Source of the DNA: JAAYYY01 sp032260445
GTDB lineage: Bacteria; Chloroflexota; Anaerolineae; Promineifilales; Promineifilaceae
Direction: 5' to 3'
NCBI GenBank assembly: GCA_032260445.1
Contig: JAVVFG010000272.1
Coordinates: forward strand, 1 to 5,825
DNA: 5,825 nt
In this document: positions 1-5,825 of the stretch, piece by piece
Layout of the letters: every line of letters begins with the position of its first letter
Position numbering within the stretch: position 1 is the first letter of the stretch
Position numbers and translations under genes: made by a program
Notes under the pieces: generated by a model
Databases searched by the model: none
What the model was told of the DNA's origin: nothing
The model's input: the letters and a program-made list of their open reading frames with translations, nothing else

Positions 1-38
1 GCGCTGCGTGCTGTAACCCACGCCCAGTGTTGCCCCAC

Positions 39-44
39 AGGAGG
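39..44 (+). promoter_or_regulatory. Shine-Dalgarno AGGAGG fixing the GTG start
   Basis: A full-consensus AGGAGG is followed by five bases (TTTAC) and then GTG at 50-52. It decides the start of the LysM/M23 gene in favour of GTG rather than the out-of-frame ATG at 27. The 38 bases upstream show no convincing promoter, so the promoter probably lies left of the window. Confidence 0.85.
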
Positions 45-49
45 TTTAC

Positions 50-1825
50 GTGGCGTATTGGCGGCCGTTGTTCGGCATTGTTGCTCTTCCCCTTCTGTTG
101 CTCATTCTCGTCGTCCAACCCTCTCCCGCCTACCAGGGCGATAGCGGCAGTCCCACTGAGCCAACGGCGACGTTACCGCCTCCTCCTCCCCCTCCCGAAA
201 CCGAACCGCCCCCGCCGACCGTGAGCGCGACCGAGGTGATTACCGGCGTGATCGGCCCTGCCCCGGAGATCGACTGGGCCAACATCGAACTGATTCAAGA
301 GCCTGAAAGCGCGCCGGGGATGCCGGAACCAGCCGCTCCTGTACCCGAGGAAAACATCGCTCCCCTGCCGGCTCCACCTCCAGCCGCGCCTTCCTCGCCC
401 CCCGGCTACATCACACATATCGTGGCGCGCGGCGACAATCTTTCACGCATTGCCGCCCGTTACGGCGTTTCCATTGAGGTCCTGAAGAACCTGAACCAGC
501 TCGCCAACGTGGACCTCATCCACGTGGGCCAGTTGATCCTTGTTCCAGCAACGGCGACGACGACAGAGCCAGCAGCAGCCGAACCCCCGGTTGAGACCAG
601 CAGTGGGAATTACCTCGTCCAACGAGGCGACACCGTTTACAAGATCGCGCGCCGCTTTGGAACCACCGTCCAGGCTATTGCCGCGGCCAACAATCTCGCC
701 AATCCCAGCGCCCTGCAGGTCGGGCAGCGGCTTCACATCCCCGGCGCCGAGAGCGCTTCCGTCGCCACCCCGGTCGTCGTCGCGACCCCTTCGCCGCAGC
801 TCAGTGGCGAGACCTACGTCGTCCAGCGCGGCGACAGCGTGTACAAGATCGCGCGCCGCTTCGGCACGACAGTGCAGGCGCTGGCAGCAGCCAACAACCT
901 CAGCAATCCTAGCGCCCTGCGAGTGGGCCAGGTCTTGCGACTCGTCGCAGCAGACAGCGCGGCAGCAGCGGCCACGCCCGCAGCAACGCCCACCCCCGTT
1001 CAGGCGCATCCGGCCGGCAGCGGAGACAGCGCGCCGGACGCGAGCGGCGAGACTTACACCGTCCAGCGGGGCGACTCGCTATACAAGATCGCCCGCCGCT
1101 TTGGAACCACGACCCAGGCTCTCGCAGCAGCGAACAACCTCAGTAATCCTAGCGCCCTCCAGGTCGGGCAGATTTTACGCCTTGTCAACGCGGAAAACGC
1201 CCCCGCCAGCATCGCGACGCCGCCGCCGGCAACGCCCGCAGCAACTGCCACGCCAGCTCCCGTCTCTGATGGCAACCGCTACATCGTGCAGCCGGGCGAC
1301 TCGCTGTATAAGATTGCGCTACGCTTCGACACCACCGTCCAGGCGCTCGCGGCGACCAACCAGCTTGCCAACACGAACGTCCTGCACATCGGCATGCAGC
1401 TGACGATTCCTGATGCCACCGCGGCGCCGGCCCCCACGCCGGCTCCCGAAGCCCAGGTTGGCGAGTTCCTCTGGCCGCTTCAGGGGCGCCTGCTCCAGTA
1501 TTTCCGTTACGGCCATCCGGCGCTAGATATCGAGGCAGTTGTCGGCACAGAGATCGTCGCCGCCGCTGCCGGCGTTATCGAGTTCGCCGGTTGGAACTCG
1601 CAAGGGTACGGCAACCTGACCATCCTCGACCACGGCAACGGCGTGCGCACCCTCTATGCACATCAGAGCGCCCTCCTGGTCGAAGCTGGACAGACTGTCG
1701 AGCAGGGGCAGGTGATCGGCAAGTCAGGCAGCACCGGCTGGTCCACCTGGCCGCACCTGCATCTGGAGATCATCGTCAATCTGCAGCGCGTGAACCCCTG
1801 CGGCAAGTTGCCAGGCGGCTGCTAG
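50..1825 (+). CDS. Secreted peptidoglycan hydrolase: five LysM domains plus C-terminal M23 metallopeptidase
   Basis: A 591-residue exported protein, expected to bind peptidoglycan (or another GlcNAc polymer) through LysM domains and cut peptide cross-links with a zinc endopeptidase of the M23/LytM (lysostaphin-like) family. Residues 1-27 are a signal peptide with a Leu-rich core and a Ser-Pro-Ala cleavage site after A27; the core could alternatively remain as an anchor. Residues 31-120 are a Pro-rich linker. LysM domains lie at about 121-166, 188-232, 256-299, 336-379 and 411-454, each with the (Q/A)xGD...IA..(F/Y) core, joined by Ala/Thr/Pro-rich spacers. The M23 domain (about 472-583) keeps the zinc ligands H489, D493 and H571 and the catalytic histidines H538 (YAH) and H569 (HLH), so it should be active. 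The start is GTG: an in-frame TAA at 14-16 lies upstream, no other start codon lies between, and AGGAGG sits five bases before it. C584 and C591 are the only cysteines. Family assignment is firm; physiological role (growth, division, separation) is not determinable. Confidence 0.95.
   Translation: MAYWRPLFGIVALPLLLLILVVQPSPAYQGDSGSPTEPTATLPPPPPPPETEPPPPTVSATEVITGVIGPAPEIDWANIELIQEPESAPGMPEPAAPVPEENIAPLPAPPPAAPSSPPGYITHIVARGDNLSRIAARYGVSIEVLKNLNQLANVDLIHVGQLILVPATATTTEPAAAEPPVETSSGNYLVQRGDTVYKIARRFGTTVQAIAAANNLANPSALQVGQRLHIPGAESASVATPVVVATPSPQLSGETYVVQRGDSVYKIARRFGTTVQALAAANNLSNPSALRVGQVLRLVAADSAAAAATPAATPTPVQAHPAGSGDSAPDASGETYTVQRGDSLYKIARRFGTTTQALAAANNLSNPSALQVGQILRLVNAENAPASIATPPPATPAATATPAPVSDGNRYIVQPGDSLYKIALRFDTTVQALAATNQLANTNVLHIGMQLTIPDATAAPAPTPAPEAQVGEFLWPLQGRLLQYFRYGHPALDIEAVVGTEIVAAAAGVIEFAGWNSQGYGNLTILDHGNGVRTLYAHQSALLVEAGQTVEQGQVIGKSGSTGWSTWPHLHLEIIVNLQRVNPCGKLPGGC
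410..1411 (+). repeat. Degenerate tandem repeat encoding five LysM domains
   Basis: Five repeat units at about 410-547, 611-745, 815-946, 1055-1186 and 1280-1411 each encode a LysM domain of roughly 44-46 residues. Units 2, 3 and 4 are closest and share the core KIARRFGTT and the block NPSAL with VGQ. Units 3 and 4 match at 39 of 44 residues by hand alignment but differ at about 30 of 132 bases, mostly third codon positions. Units 1 and 5 are more divergent. Spacers are low-complexity Ala/Thr/Pro/Ser and vary in length. The pattern fits internal duplication followed by selection on the protein, not a recent DNA duplication. Confidence 0.9.
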
Positions 1826-1849
1826 CGGGCACAAACCCCCCTCCCGCTA
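1823..1849. terminator. Possible weak terminator hairpin at the end of the LysM/M23 gene
   Basis: TAGCGGG at 1823-1829, which includes the stop codon, is a perfect inverted repeat of CCCGCTA at 1843-1849. This gives a 7-bp stem with a 13-base loop. No T-run follows on the + strand, so it is not a canonical intrinsic terminator. It may still contribute to termination or mRNA 3' end protection. Confidence 0.3.
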
Positions 1850-1886
1850 CGCCGTTCCACAGCCGTTGATGCCACAGTTGCTCTGT

Positions 1887-1935
1887 CGCCGCGCCGGCGG
1901 AGCCCATCTACGATGGGCCGCGAATCTTCTCGCGG
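1887..1935. terminator. Cluster of short hairpins at the end of the ATPase operon
   Basis: Three adjacent inverted repeats are visible. CGCCG/CGGCG (1887-1891 with 1895-1899) is a 5-bp stem with a 3-base loop. GCCCATC/GATGGGC (1902-1908 with 1912-1918) is a perfect 7-bp stem with a 3-base loop, and contains the stop codon of the small - strand gene. CCGCGA/TCGCGG (1918-1923 with 1930-1935) is a 6-bp stem with a 6-base loop, inside that gene. The outer two stems flank the middle one, so alternatives may compete. No U-tract follows on the - strand. A role as terminator of the operon, or as a shared bidirectional signal between convergent genes, is inferred from position only. Confidence 0.35.
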
Positions 1936-2153
1936 AAGCCAGCCTTCGATTCCAGTTGCGCCAGATTCAAGGAGGCAAACTGGCATGCTTCGGTCATCAG
2001 CTTCTTTGCTTGATCCGGCGGCAGCGTTTTCAGGTCGGCCAACGTCCGGCCTCTCGTGCGCAGGAACTCATTGATGAGCGCCTTCTCCATCTCCGACTGA
2101 GGCCCTTCTTTCTGGCATTCGGCAAGCCACTTCAGCTCTTCTGGGTCACTCAT
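1908..2153 (-). CDS. Unrecognised 81-residue protein, last gene of the V/A-ATPase operon
   Basis: I do not recognise a named family. The product is short, soluble and probably largely helical: an acidic N-terminal stretch (residues about 2-18), a likely helix around 20-34, a Leu-rich LADLKTLPP turn (38-46), then a long amphipathic stretch (about 47-76) with a basic tail. It has no signal peptide or membrane segment and two isolated cysteines (13 and 57), not a metal motif. Its ATG overlaps the atpD stop as ATGA, with GGAG eight bases upstream, so it is very probably translated and coupled to atpD. It does not look like ATPase subunit E, G/H, F or C: it lacks their length and long heptad coiled coils. 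Enterococcus hirae also carries a small gene (ntpH) after ntpD, a positional parallel only. It could be an ATPase accessory or assembly protein, or a passenger gene. Confidence 0.75.
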   Translation of the reverse strand: MSDPEELKWLAECQKEGPQSEMEKALINEFLRTRGRTLADLKTLPPDQAKKLMTEACQFASLNLAQLESKAGFREKIRGPS

Positions 2154-2809
2154 CGTACTTTCTCCACCCCCCGCTTTCGTTCAAGAATCCGCTTCATCAG
2201 CTTCAGGCGATAATGATCTGCCCGTTCACGCTCATCCAGCGCCGTCTGAATCCGATCTCGCTCCGCTTTCAACCGCGGAATGAGGAGATGATCGAGGGCA
2301 TTGAGCCGGCGCGAGGTGCGCTGGATCTCCTCGGCCAGTCTCGTAAGCCGCAGCTCGCTCTCCGCCAGGCGAATAATGGTATACACCTCAGTCTCAAACG
2401 CCTCCGCCGCCTCGTCAACGGTCAACGATGTCCCGACATACGAATAGCCTCGCCCCGACCGGGGTCGCGCAACGCGCCGCTGCTCGATATCCGGCACCCG
2501 CACGCCCATCACGGTGGTGGTCCGCACTTCCAGCGGGAGGTCGCTGCGTGCGGCAAGCGACGCGGCCTCGACCGCTTCCACGCCCGCGACGGCCTCGGCG
2601 CGTGCCAGCGCCTCATGGGCACGCGCCGCTGCGTCCTGCAGCGCTTCCGCCCGTTCCATCACCATGTCAACTGTCTTCAATAGCTCTTTCATCAGCGCCG
2701 TGCGCTTCTGCTCAAGCAGGTCGCGGCCCTGGCTGGCGAGAGCGATCTGGGCCTCGCGCTCCAGCAATTCCATGCGGGTCGTGGAGACGGGGCTGCCGGC
2801 AATACTCAT
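2150..2809 (-). CDS. atpD: V/A-type ATPase subunit D (central rotor shaft)
   Basis: A 219-residue central-stalk subunit that forms the antiparallel coiled coil turning inside the A3B3 hexamer and passes torque to the F/C subunits and membrane ring. The length is normal for the family (about 200-225). Visible family features are the N-terminal helix with LLEQKR (31-36), the central MGVRVPD segment (101-107), a GYSYVGTS stretch (121-128), and the hallmark EEIQRTSRRLNALDHLLIP (160-178) opening the C-terminal helix, which ends in ERERADHYRLKLMK (193-206). Residues about 13-85 and 132-212 are the expected coiled-coil arms; the first is very Ala/Glu-rich. The ATG overlaps the atpB stop by four bases (ATGA), with GGGGAG seven bases upstream. 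D is needed at one copy per three A and three B, so coupling to atpB does not by itself explain stoichiometry. Identification is secure. Confidence 0.95.
   Translation of the reverse strand: MSIAGSPVSTTRMELLEREAQIALASQGRDLLEQKRTALMKELLKTVDMVMERAEALQDAAARAHEALARAEAVAGVEAVEAASLAARSDLPLEVRTTTVMGVRVPDIEQRRVARPRSGRGYSYVGTSLTVDEAAEAFETEVYTIIRLAESELRLTRLAEEIQRTSRRLNALDHLLIPRLKAERDRIQTALDERERADHYRLKLMKRILERKRGVEKVR
2162..2165 (-). promoter_or_regulatory. Shine-Dalgarno for the small terminal gene
   Basis: On the - strand GGAG, within a G-rich run, lies eight bases before the ATG at 2153-2151. It sits inside the last codons of atpD and supports real translation of the 81-codon gene from the ATGA overlap. 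Confidence 0.6.
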
Positions 2810-4221
2810 CCTGCTTCTCCCCGCTGCTGGGCCAGCAGCTCCTGCGGCAGCCGCTTCAGCAATCTCGAGGGCACGCCGGCAAATAGCGCCCAGGCCAGAT
2901 CGAGCGTCTCTTCGATATCGCGGTCACTCTGCCCCTGGCCCACGAAGCGCCGTTCAAACGCGTCGGCGAACGCCAGCACGCGCCGGTCGTCGGCCGACAG
3001 CGCCGCTTCACCAATGATCGCCACCAGACGGCGTAGGTCGCGGCCCTCCGCATAGAGGGCATAGAGCTGGTCGGCCAGCGCGCGGTGATCGGCGCGCGTT
3101 TTGCCCGCGCCAATACCCGCGTTCATCAGGCGCGACAGGGACGGCAGGACATCGACAGGCGGGTAGACGCCTTTGCGGTGTAGATCGCGGCTGAGCACGA
3201 TTTGCCCTTCAGTTATGTAGCCGGTCAGATCCGGGATCGGGTGCGTGATCTCGTCGTCCGGCATCGTCAAGATGATCAACTGGGTCACTGAACCCGGATT
3301 GCCGCGTAGGCGCCCGGCGCGCTCGTACAGGCTGGCAAGATCGGAGTACATGTAACCGGGATAGGCGCGCCGGCCGGGCACCTCCTCACTCGCCGCAGAG
3401 ATCTCGCGCAGCGCTTCACAATAATTCGTGATGTCCGTGAGGATGACCAGCACATGCCGGTGGTGGTAAAAGGCCAGATACTCAGCGGCCGTCAGCGCTA
3501 CCCGTGGCGTCAGCAAGCGTTCAATCGAGGGATCGTCTGCGCGGTTAATGAAAATGACGGTCCGGTCCATCGCTTCGCTGGCCCGGAACTGGTCGACGAA
3601 GAAAGATACTTCGCGCTGGGTAATCCCAATACCGGCAAAGACCACGGCAAACGGCTCCGCGCCGCCCTCGCGCACCCGCGCCTGCGAAGTTATCTGCGCC
3701 GCCAGCTCATTCGCGGGCAGGCCCGCAGCCGAGAAGACTGGCAGTTTCTGGCCCCGTACCAGCGTGTTCAAACCGTCAATCGCCGATATGCCCGTCTGGA
3801 TGTACTCGGTAGGATGTGTACGGACCGACGGGTTGATCGGCGCGCCGTTGATGTCCAGCGACGCCTCCGGGATGATCGCCGGTCCTCCGTCGATTGGCTG
3901 CCCAGTGCCGTCCAGCACACGCCCGAGCATGGAGAGCGAAACGTCAAGGCGCGCCACGTCGCCGGTGAAACGCACCTTCGTCCGGGCCAAATCCAGCCCG
4001 CTGGTCCCGGTGAACAGCCGGACGAGACAGCGTTGCTGATCGACTTCCAGTACCTGACCCAGGCGCACTTCGCCGTCAGGAGAGACAATCTCGGCAATCT
4101 CGTGAAAAGCCACCCCGGCAATGCGCTCGACGGCAATGAGCGGGCCCTTCAACTGGGACACAGTGCGATATTCTTTGGTCGCCAGCCGCGGCATAGCAAG
4201 CGGCGTAGATTGATCGCGCAT
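2806..4221 (-). CDS. atpB: V/A-type ATPase subunit B (non-catalytic nucleotide-site subunit)
   Basis: A 471-residue subunit that alternates with A in the A3B3 head. It does not itself catalyse, but supplies the arginine finger to the A site. Visible features are the N-terminal beta-barrel (about 16-90), DGTGQPIDGGP (104-114), the IQTGISAIDGLNTLVRGQKLP run (141-161), and the degenerate P-loop FSAAGLPANELAAQ (163-176), which lacks the GxxGxGK signature as expected for B. Further on are the Walker-B-like HVLVILTD (256-263), PGYMYSDLASLYERAGR (288-304), THPIPDLTGYITEGQI (326-341) and the SLSRLMN segment with putative arginine finger R364. Length matches Thermus B (about 478). The ATG lies one base after the atpA stop with GGGAG nine bases upstream; Met10 is a possible later start but has no ribosome site. 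The segment FSAAGLP replaces the more usual FSGSGLP. Identification is secure. Confidence 0.97.
   Translation of the reverse strand: MRDQSTPLAMPRLATKEYRTVSQLKGPLIAVERIAGVAFHEIAEIVSPDGEVRLGQVLEVDQQRCLVRLFTGTSGLDLARTKVRFTGDVARLDVSLSMLGRVLDGTGQPIDGGPAIIPEASLDINGAPINPSVRTHPTEYIQTGISAIDGLNTLVRGQKLPVFSAAGLPANELAAQITSQARVREGGAEPFAVVFAGIGITQREVSFFVDQFRASEAMDRTVIFINRADDPSIERLLTPRVALTAAEYLAFYHHRHVLVILTDITNYCEALREISAASEEVPGRRAYPGYMYSDLASLYERAGRLRGNPGSVTQLIILTMPDDEITHPIPDLTGYITEGQIVLSRDLHRKGVYPPVDVLPSLSRLMNAGIGAGKTRADHRALADQLYALYAEGRDLRRLVAIIGEAALSADDRRVLAFADAFERRFVGQGQSDRDIEETLDLAWALFAGVPSRLLKRLPQELLAQQRGEAG
2817..2822 (-). promoter_or_regulatory. Shine-Dalgarno of atpD
   Basis: GGGGAG on the - strand lies inside the 3' end of atpB, seven bases before the atpD ATG at 2809. 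It supports that start over the later in-frame ATG at codon 13. Confidence 0.6.
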
Positions 4222-4222
4222 C

Positions 4223-5825
4223 TCAGGTCACTCCCATTTCCTTGAAACTCGCTTGCACGGCAGCATGCACCTCACGGATGCGTTCGACGGCGCGATCGGC
4301 CGGCAGCTCCTTCAGCCGGGCCATCTCCTCGACCACGGGCAGCACGGTGACCTGCTCCAGGGCAACACCCAGCGTGACAGCCTCCATCGTCTCTTGATGG
4401 AAGGTCATGATCGTCTTCAGCATCCAATACGCTTTGTCAAGCGGGCAGAACCGGTCGATTTCGTCAAAGGCCGATTGCTGCAGAAAATCTTCGCGCAGGA
4501 TGCGCGCCACTGCCAGCTCGGCCCGCTCCGTTTCCGCCAGCGCATCCGGCCCTACGAGCTGGACAATCTCGAGTAGTTCCATTTCGCGCTGCAGCAGAGC
4601 CATCGCTTCGCCGGTTAGCTCGTTCCAGTCATCGGCAACCTGGCTGCGAAACCAGCCTGCAAAATCATAGAGCGAATAGCTGCGGATCCAGTTAATCGAC
4701 GGGAAATGCCGGCGGCGAGAGAGGTCGTAGTCGAGTGCCCAGAAGGTGCCGGCGACGCGCATTGAATTCTGCGTCACCGGTTCCGAAAAGTCGCCGCCGG
4801 GTGGCGAAACGGCACCGACGACACTCACTGAACCGACGCGGTAATCGCCGTCACCGTATCCGCCGCCGAGGCAGACGACCCGGCCCGAGCGCTCGTAGAA
4901 CTCCGCGAGCCGTGCCCCCAGATAGGCCGGATACCCTTCCTCGCCGGGCATCTCCTCCAACCGTCCGGAGATTTCGCGCAGAGCCTCGCCCCAGCGCGAC
5001 GTGGAGTCGGCGAGCAAGAGAACGTCATAGCCCATGTCCCGGTAATACTCGGCAATCGTAATCCCTGTGTAGATACTCGCTTCGCGCGCCGCCACGGGCA
5101 TGTTTGAGGTATTGGCAATCAGCACCGTTCGTTCCATCAGCGGCGCGCCGGTGCGCGGGTCAACTAGCTGGGGAAACTCCTCCAACACGTCGGTCATCTC
5201 GTTGCCCCGCTCGCCACAGCCGACGTAGACGACGACGTCGGCATCAGCCCAGCGGGCCAGGCTATGCTCGGCAACCGTCTTCCCGGTGCCAAAACCGCCC
5301 GGGATGATCGCCGACCCTCCTTTGGCCACAGGAAAAAGGGTGTCGATAATCCGCGTGCCGCTGATCAGCGGTTCCCGTGGATCAAGGCGCGAGCGTACCG
5401 GCCGTGGTTGCCGCACCGGCCAGCGCTGGGTGAGCGTCACTTCATAGTACCGGCCCCCGTGATCGTCCTGCGGCTCGAGCACGGCGACGACATCGCCAAC
5501 GTCGAACTTACCCTCCTTAATGCTAGCGACCCGCCCCTCTTGCCGCGGCGGCACCAGGATCAAATGCTCGATGACGCGCGATTCACGGACGCTGCCGATC
5601 ACGTCGCCCGGGCCGACGAGCTCGCCGGGGGCGACTTTCGGCGTGAACGGCCACACCGCTCCTGCCCGCAGTGGCGCGGCCTCGATGCCCCGCTCGATAA
5701 ACGCCCCGCTTCGCTCGGCAATGAGCTGCAAGGGTCGCTGCAAGCCATCGTACACGCTGCCCAGGAGCCCGGGACCGAGATGCGCCACGAGCGGCATCCC
5801 GGTCTCCTGTACCGGCTCGCCGACC
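4223..5825 (-). CDS. atpA: V/A-type ATPase catalytic subunit A, 5' end outside the window
   Basis: The ATP-binding catalytic subunit of the A3B3 head. The frame is open to the right edge: in-frame codons beyond the ATG at 5797 read VGEPVQETG, the family's conserved lead-in, so that ATG is internal and the true start lies outside. By comparison with Thermus A (about 578 residues), about 50-60 residues are missing. Counting from the internal Met: LGPGLLGSVYDGLQRPL (7-23), the bulge domain specific to A subunits with VWPFTPKV (48-55) and about 60-140, P-loop GGFGTGKT (167-174), GERGNEM with catalytic E196 (195-201), Walker B and ADSTSRW (258-269), EEMPGEEGYPAYLGARL (281-297), SPPGGDFSEPVTQ (331-343) and the C-terminal helical domain with REDFLQQSAF (435-444). 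The P-loop differs from the usual GPFG(S/A)GKT. No intein interrupts it. The stop is one base before atpB. Secure. Confidence 0.97.
   Translation of the reverse strand, partial: VGEPVQETGMPLVAHLGPGLLGSVYDGLQRPLQLIAERSGAFIERGIEAAPLRAGAVWPFTPKVAPGELVGPGDVIGSVRESRVIEHLILVPPRQEGRVASIKEGKFDVGDVVAVLEPQDDHGGRYYEVTLTQRWPVRQPRPVRSRLDPREPLISGTRIIDTLFPVAKGGSAIIPGGFGTGKTVAEHSLARWADADVVVYVGCGERGNEMTDVLEEFPQLVDPRTGAPLMERTVLIANTSNMPVAAREASIYTGITIAEYYRDMGYDVLLLADSTSRWGEALREISGRLEEMPGEEGYPAYLGARLAEFYERSGRVVCLGGGYGDGDYRVGSVSVVGAVSPPGGDFSEPVTQNSMRVAGTFWALDYDLSRRRHFPSINWIRSYSLYDFAGWFRSQVADDWNELTGEAMALLQREMELLEIVQLVGPDALAETERAELAVARILREDFLQQSAFDEIDRFCPLDKAYWMLKTIMTFHQETMEAVTLGVALEQVTVLPVVEEMARLKELPADRAVERIREVHAAVQASFKEMGVT
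4231..4235 (-). promoter_or_regulatory. Shine-Dalgarno of atpB
   Basis: GGGAG on the - strand lies within the last codons of atpA, nine bases before the atpB ATG at 4221. It supports that ATG, rather than the one nine codons later, as the start of subunit B. Confidence 0.6.

Noticed and set aside
1..38. Possible promoter (TGCTGTAAC as an extended -10) or small hairpin GCGTG/CACGC in the leader
   Set aside because: Poor match to a -10 box with no visible -35, and only a 5-bp stem; too little sequence to support either.
27..224. ATG at 27 as a start for a separate small protein
   Set aside because: It runs out of frame through the signal peptide and proline linker of the LysM/M23 gene, has an Arg/Pro-rich composition, and the AGGAGG lies after its start and serves the GTG at 50.
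540..1403. A 287-codon + strand frame, and 443-1009 on the - strand, within the LysM region
   Set aside because: Both are Arg/Ser/Pro- or Arg/Gly-rich shifted readings of the LysM repeats; their internal repetition comes from the real gene.
1826..1907. Small RNA or riboswitch in the convergent junction
   Set aside because: Only 82 bases, with short local stems and no promoter or known motif; hairpins near the stop codons are better read as possible termination or 3' end structures.
3454..4245. A 263-codon open frame on the + strand antisense to atpB
   Set aside because: It mirrors atpB codons in a high-GC gene, has no family resemblance and no ribosome site, and lies wholly opposite a highly conserved subunit.
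5210..5310. Intein in atpA, as found at the P-loop region of some archaeal and yeast A subunits
   Set aside because: The reading runs without interruption through the P-loop and GER motif, with no extra sequence.
1..5825. Mobile element, CRISPR array, tRNA/rRNA or defence-like cassette
   Set aside because: No terminal inverted repeats, transposase, regular spacers, RNA-gene features or unusual gene cluster are visible; almost all bases belong to five well-fitting genes.

Overview
The window is ordinary high-GC bacterial chromosome. It holds two convergent transcription units: a secreted LysM/M23 peptidoglycan hydrolase on the + strand (50-1825), and the distal end of a V/A-type (rotary) ATPase operon on the - strand (1908-5825), which enters from beyond the right edge.

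Organism: the A, B and D subunits are of the bacterial V/A type and read like the Thermus thermophilus proteins, but with many substitutions. High GC, a V/A-ATPase operon, and a secreted protein with many LysM domains joined by Ala/Thr/Pro-rich linkers and ending in an M23 peptidase together suggest a Chloroflexota-like bacterium (Anaerolineae/Caldilineae or a relative). This is inference from gene style; Deinococcus-Thermus or another high-GC phylum is not excluded.

Layout: 1-49 is a short leader with a strong Shine-Dalgarno. 50-1825 encodes a signal peptide, a proline-rich linker, five LysM domains and an intact M23 catalytic domain. 1826-1907 is the 82-base convergent junction; it and its flanks hold several short inverted repeats but no classical U-tract terminator. 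Reading leftward on the - strand from the right edge come atpA (start outside the window), atpB, atpD and an unrecognised 81-codon gene. The A-B gap is one base; B-D and D-small gene each overlap by four bases (ATGA), so the four genes are almost certainly one translationally coupled mRNA.

How the genes work together: A and B form the alternating A3B3 catalytic hexamer (A hydrolyses or makes ATP; B supplies the arginine finger), and D is the central-shaft coiled coil turning inside it. The gene order A-B-D at the operon end fits the common bacterial/archaeal order ...E-C-F-A-B-D, so membrane and stalk subunits are expected just outside the right edge. Ion specificity (H+ or Na+) and working direction cannot be judged, because the c-ring and a-subunit genes are not in view. 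The small last gene is the only real unknown. The LysM/M23 gene is a neighbour with no evident functional link to the ATPase.

No RNA gene, mobile element, CRISPR array or novel defence-type system is visible.
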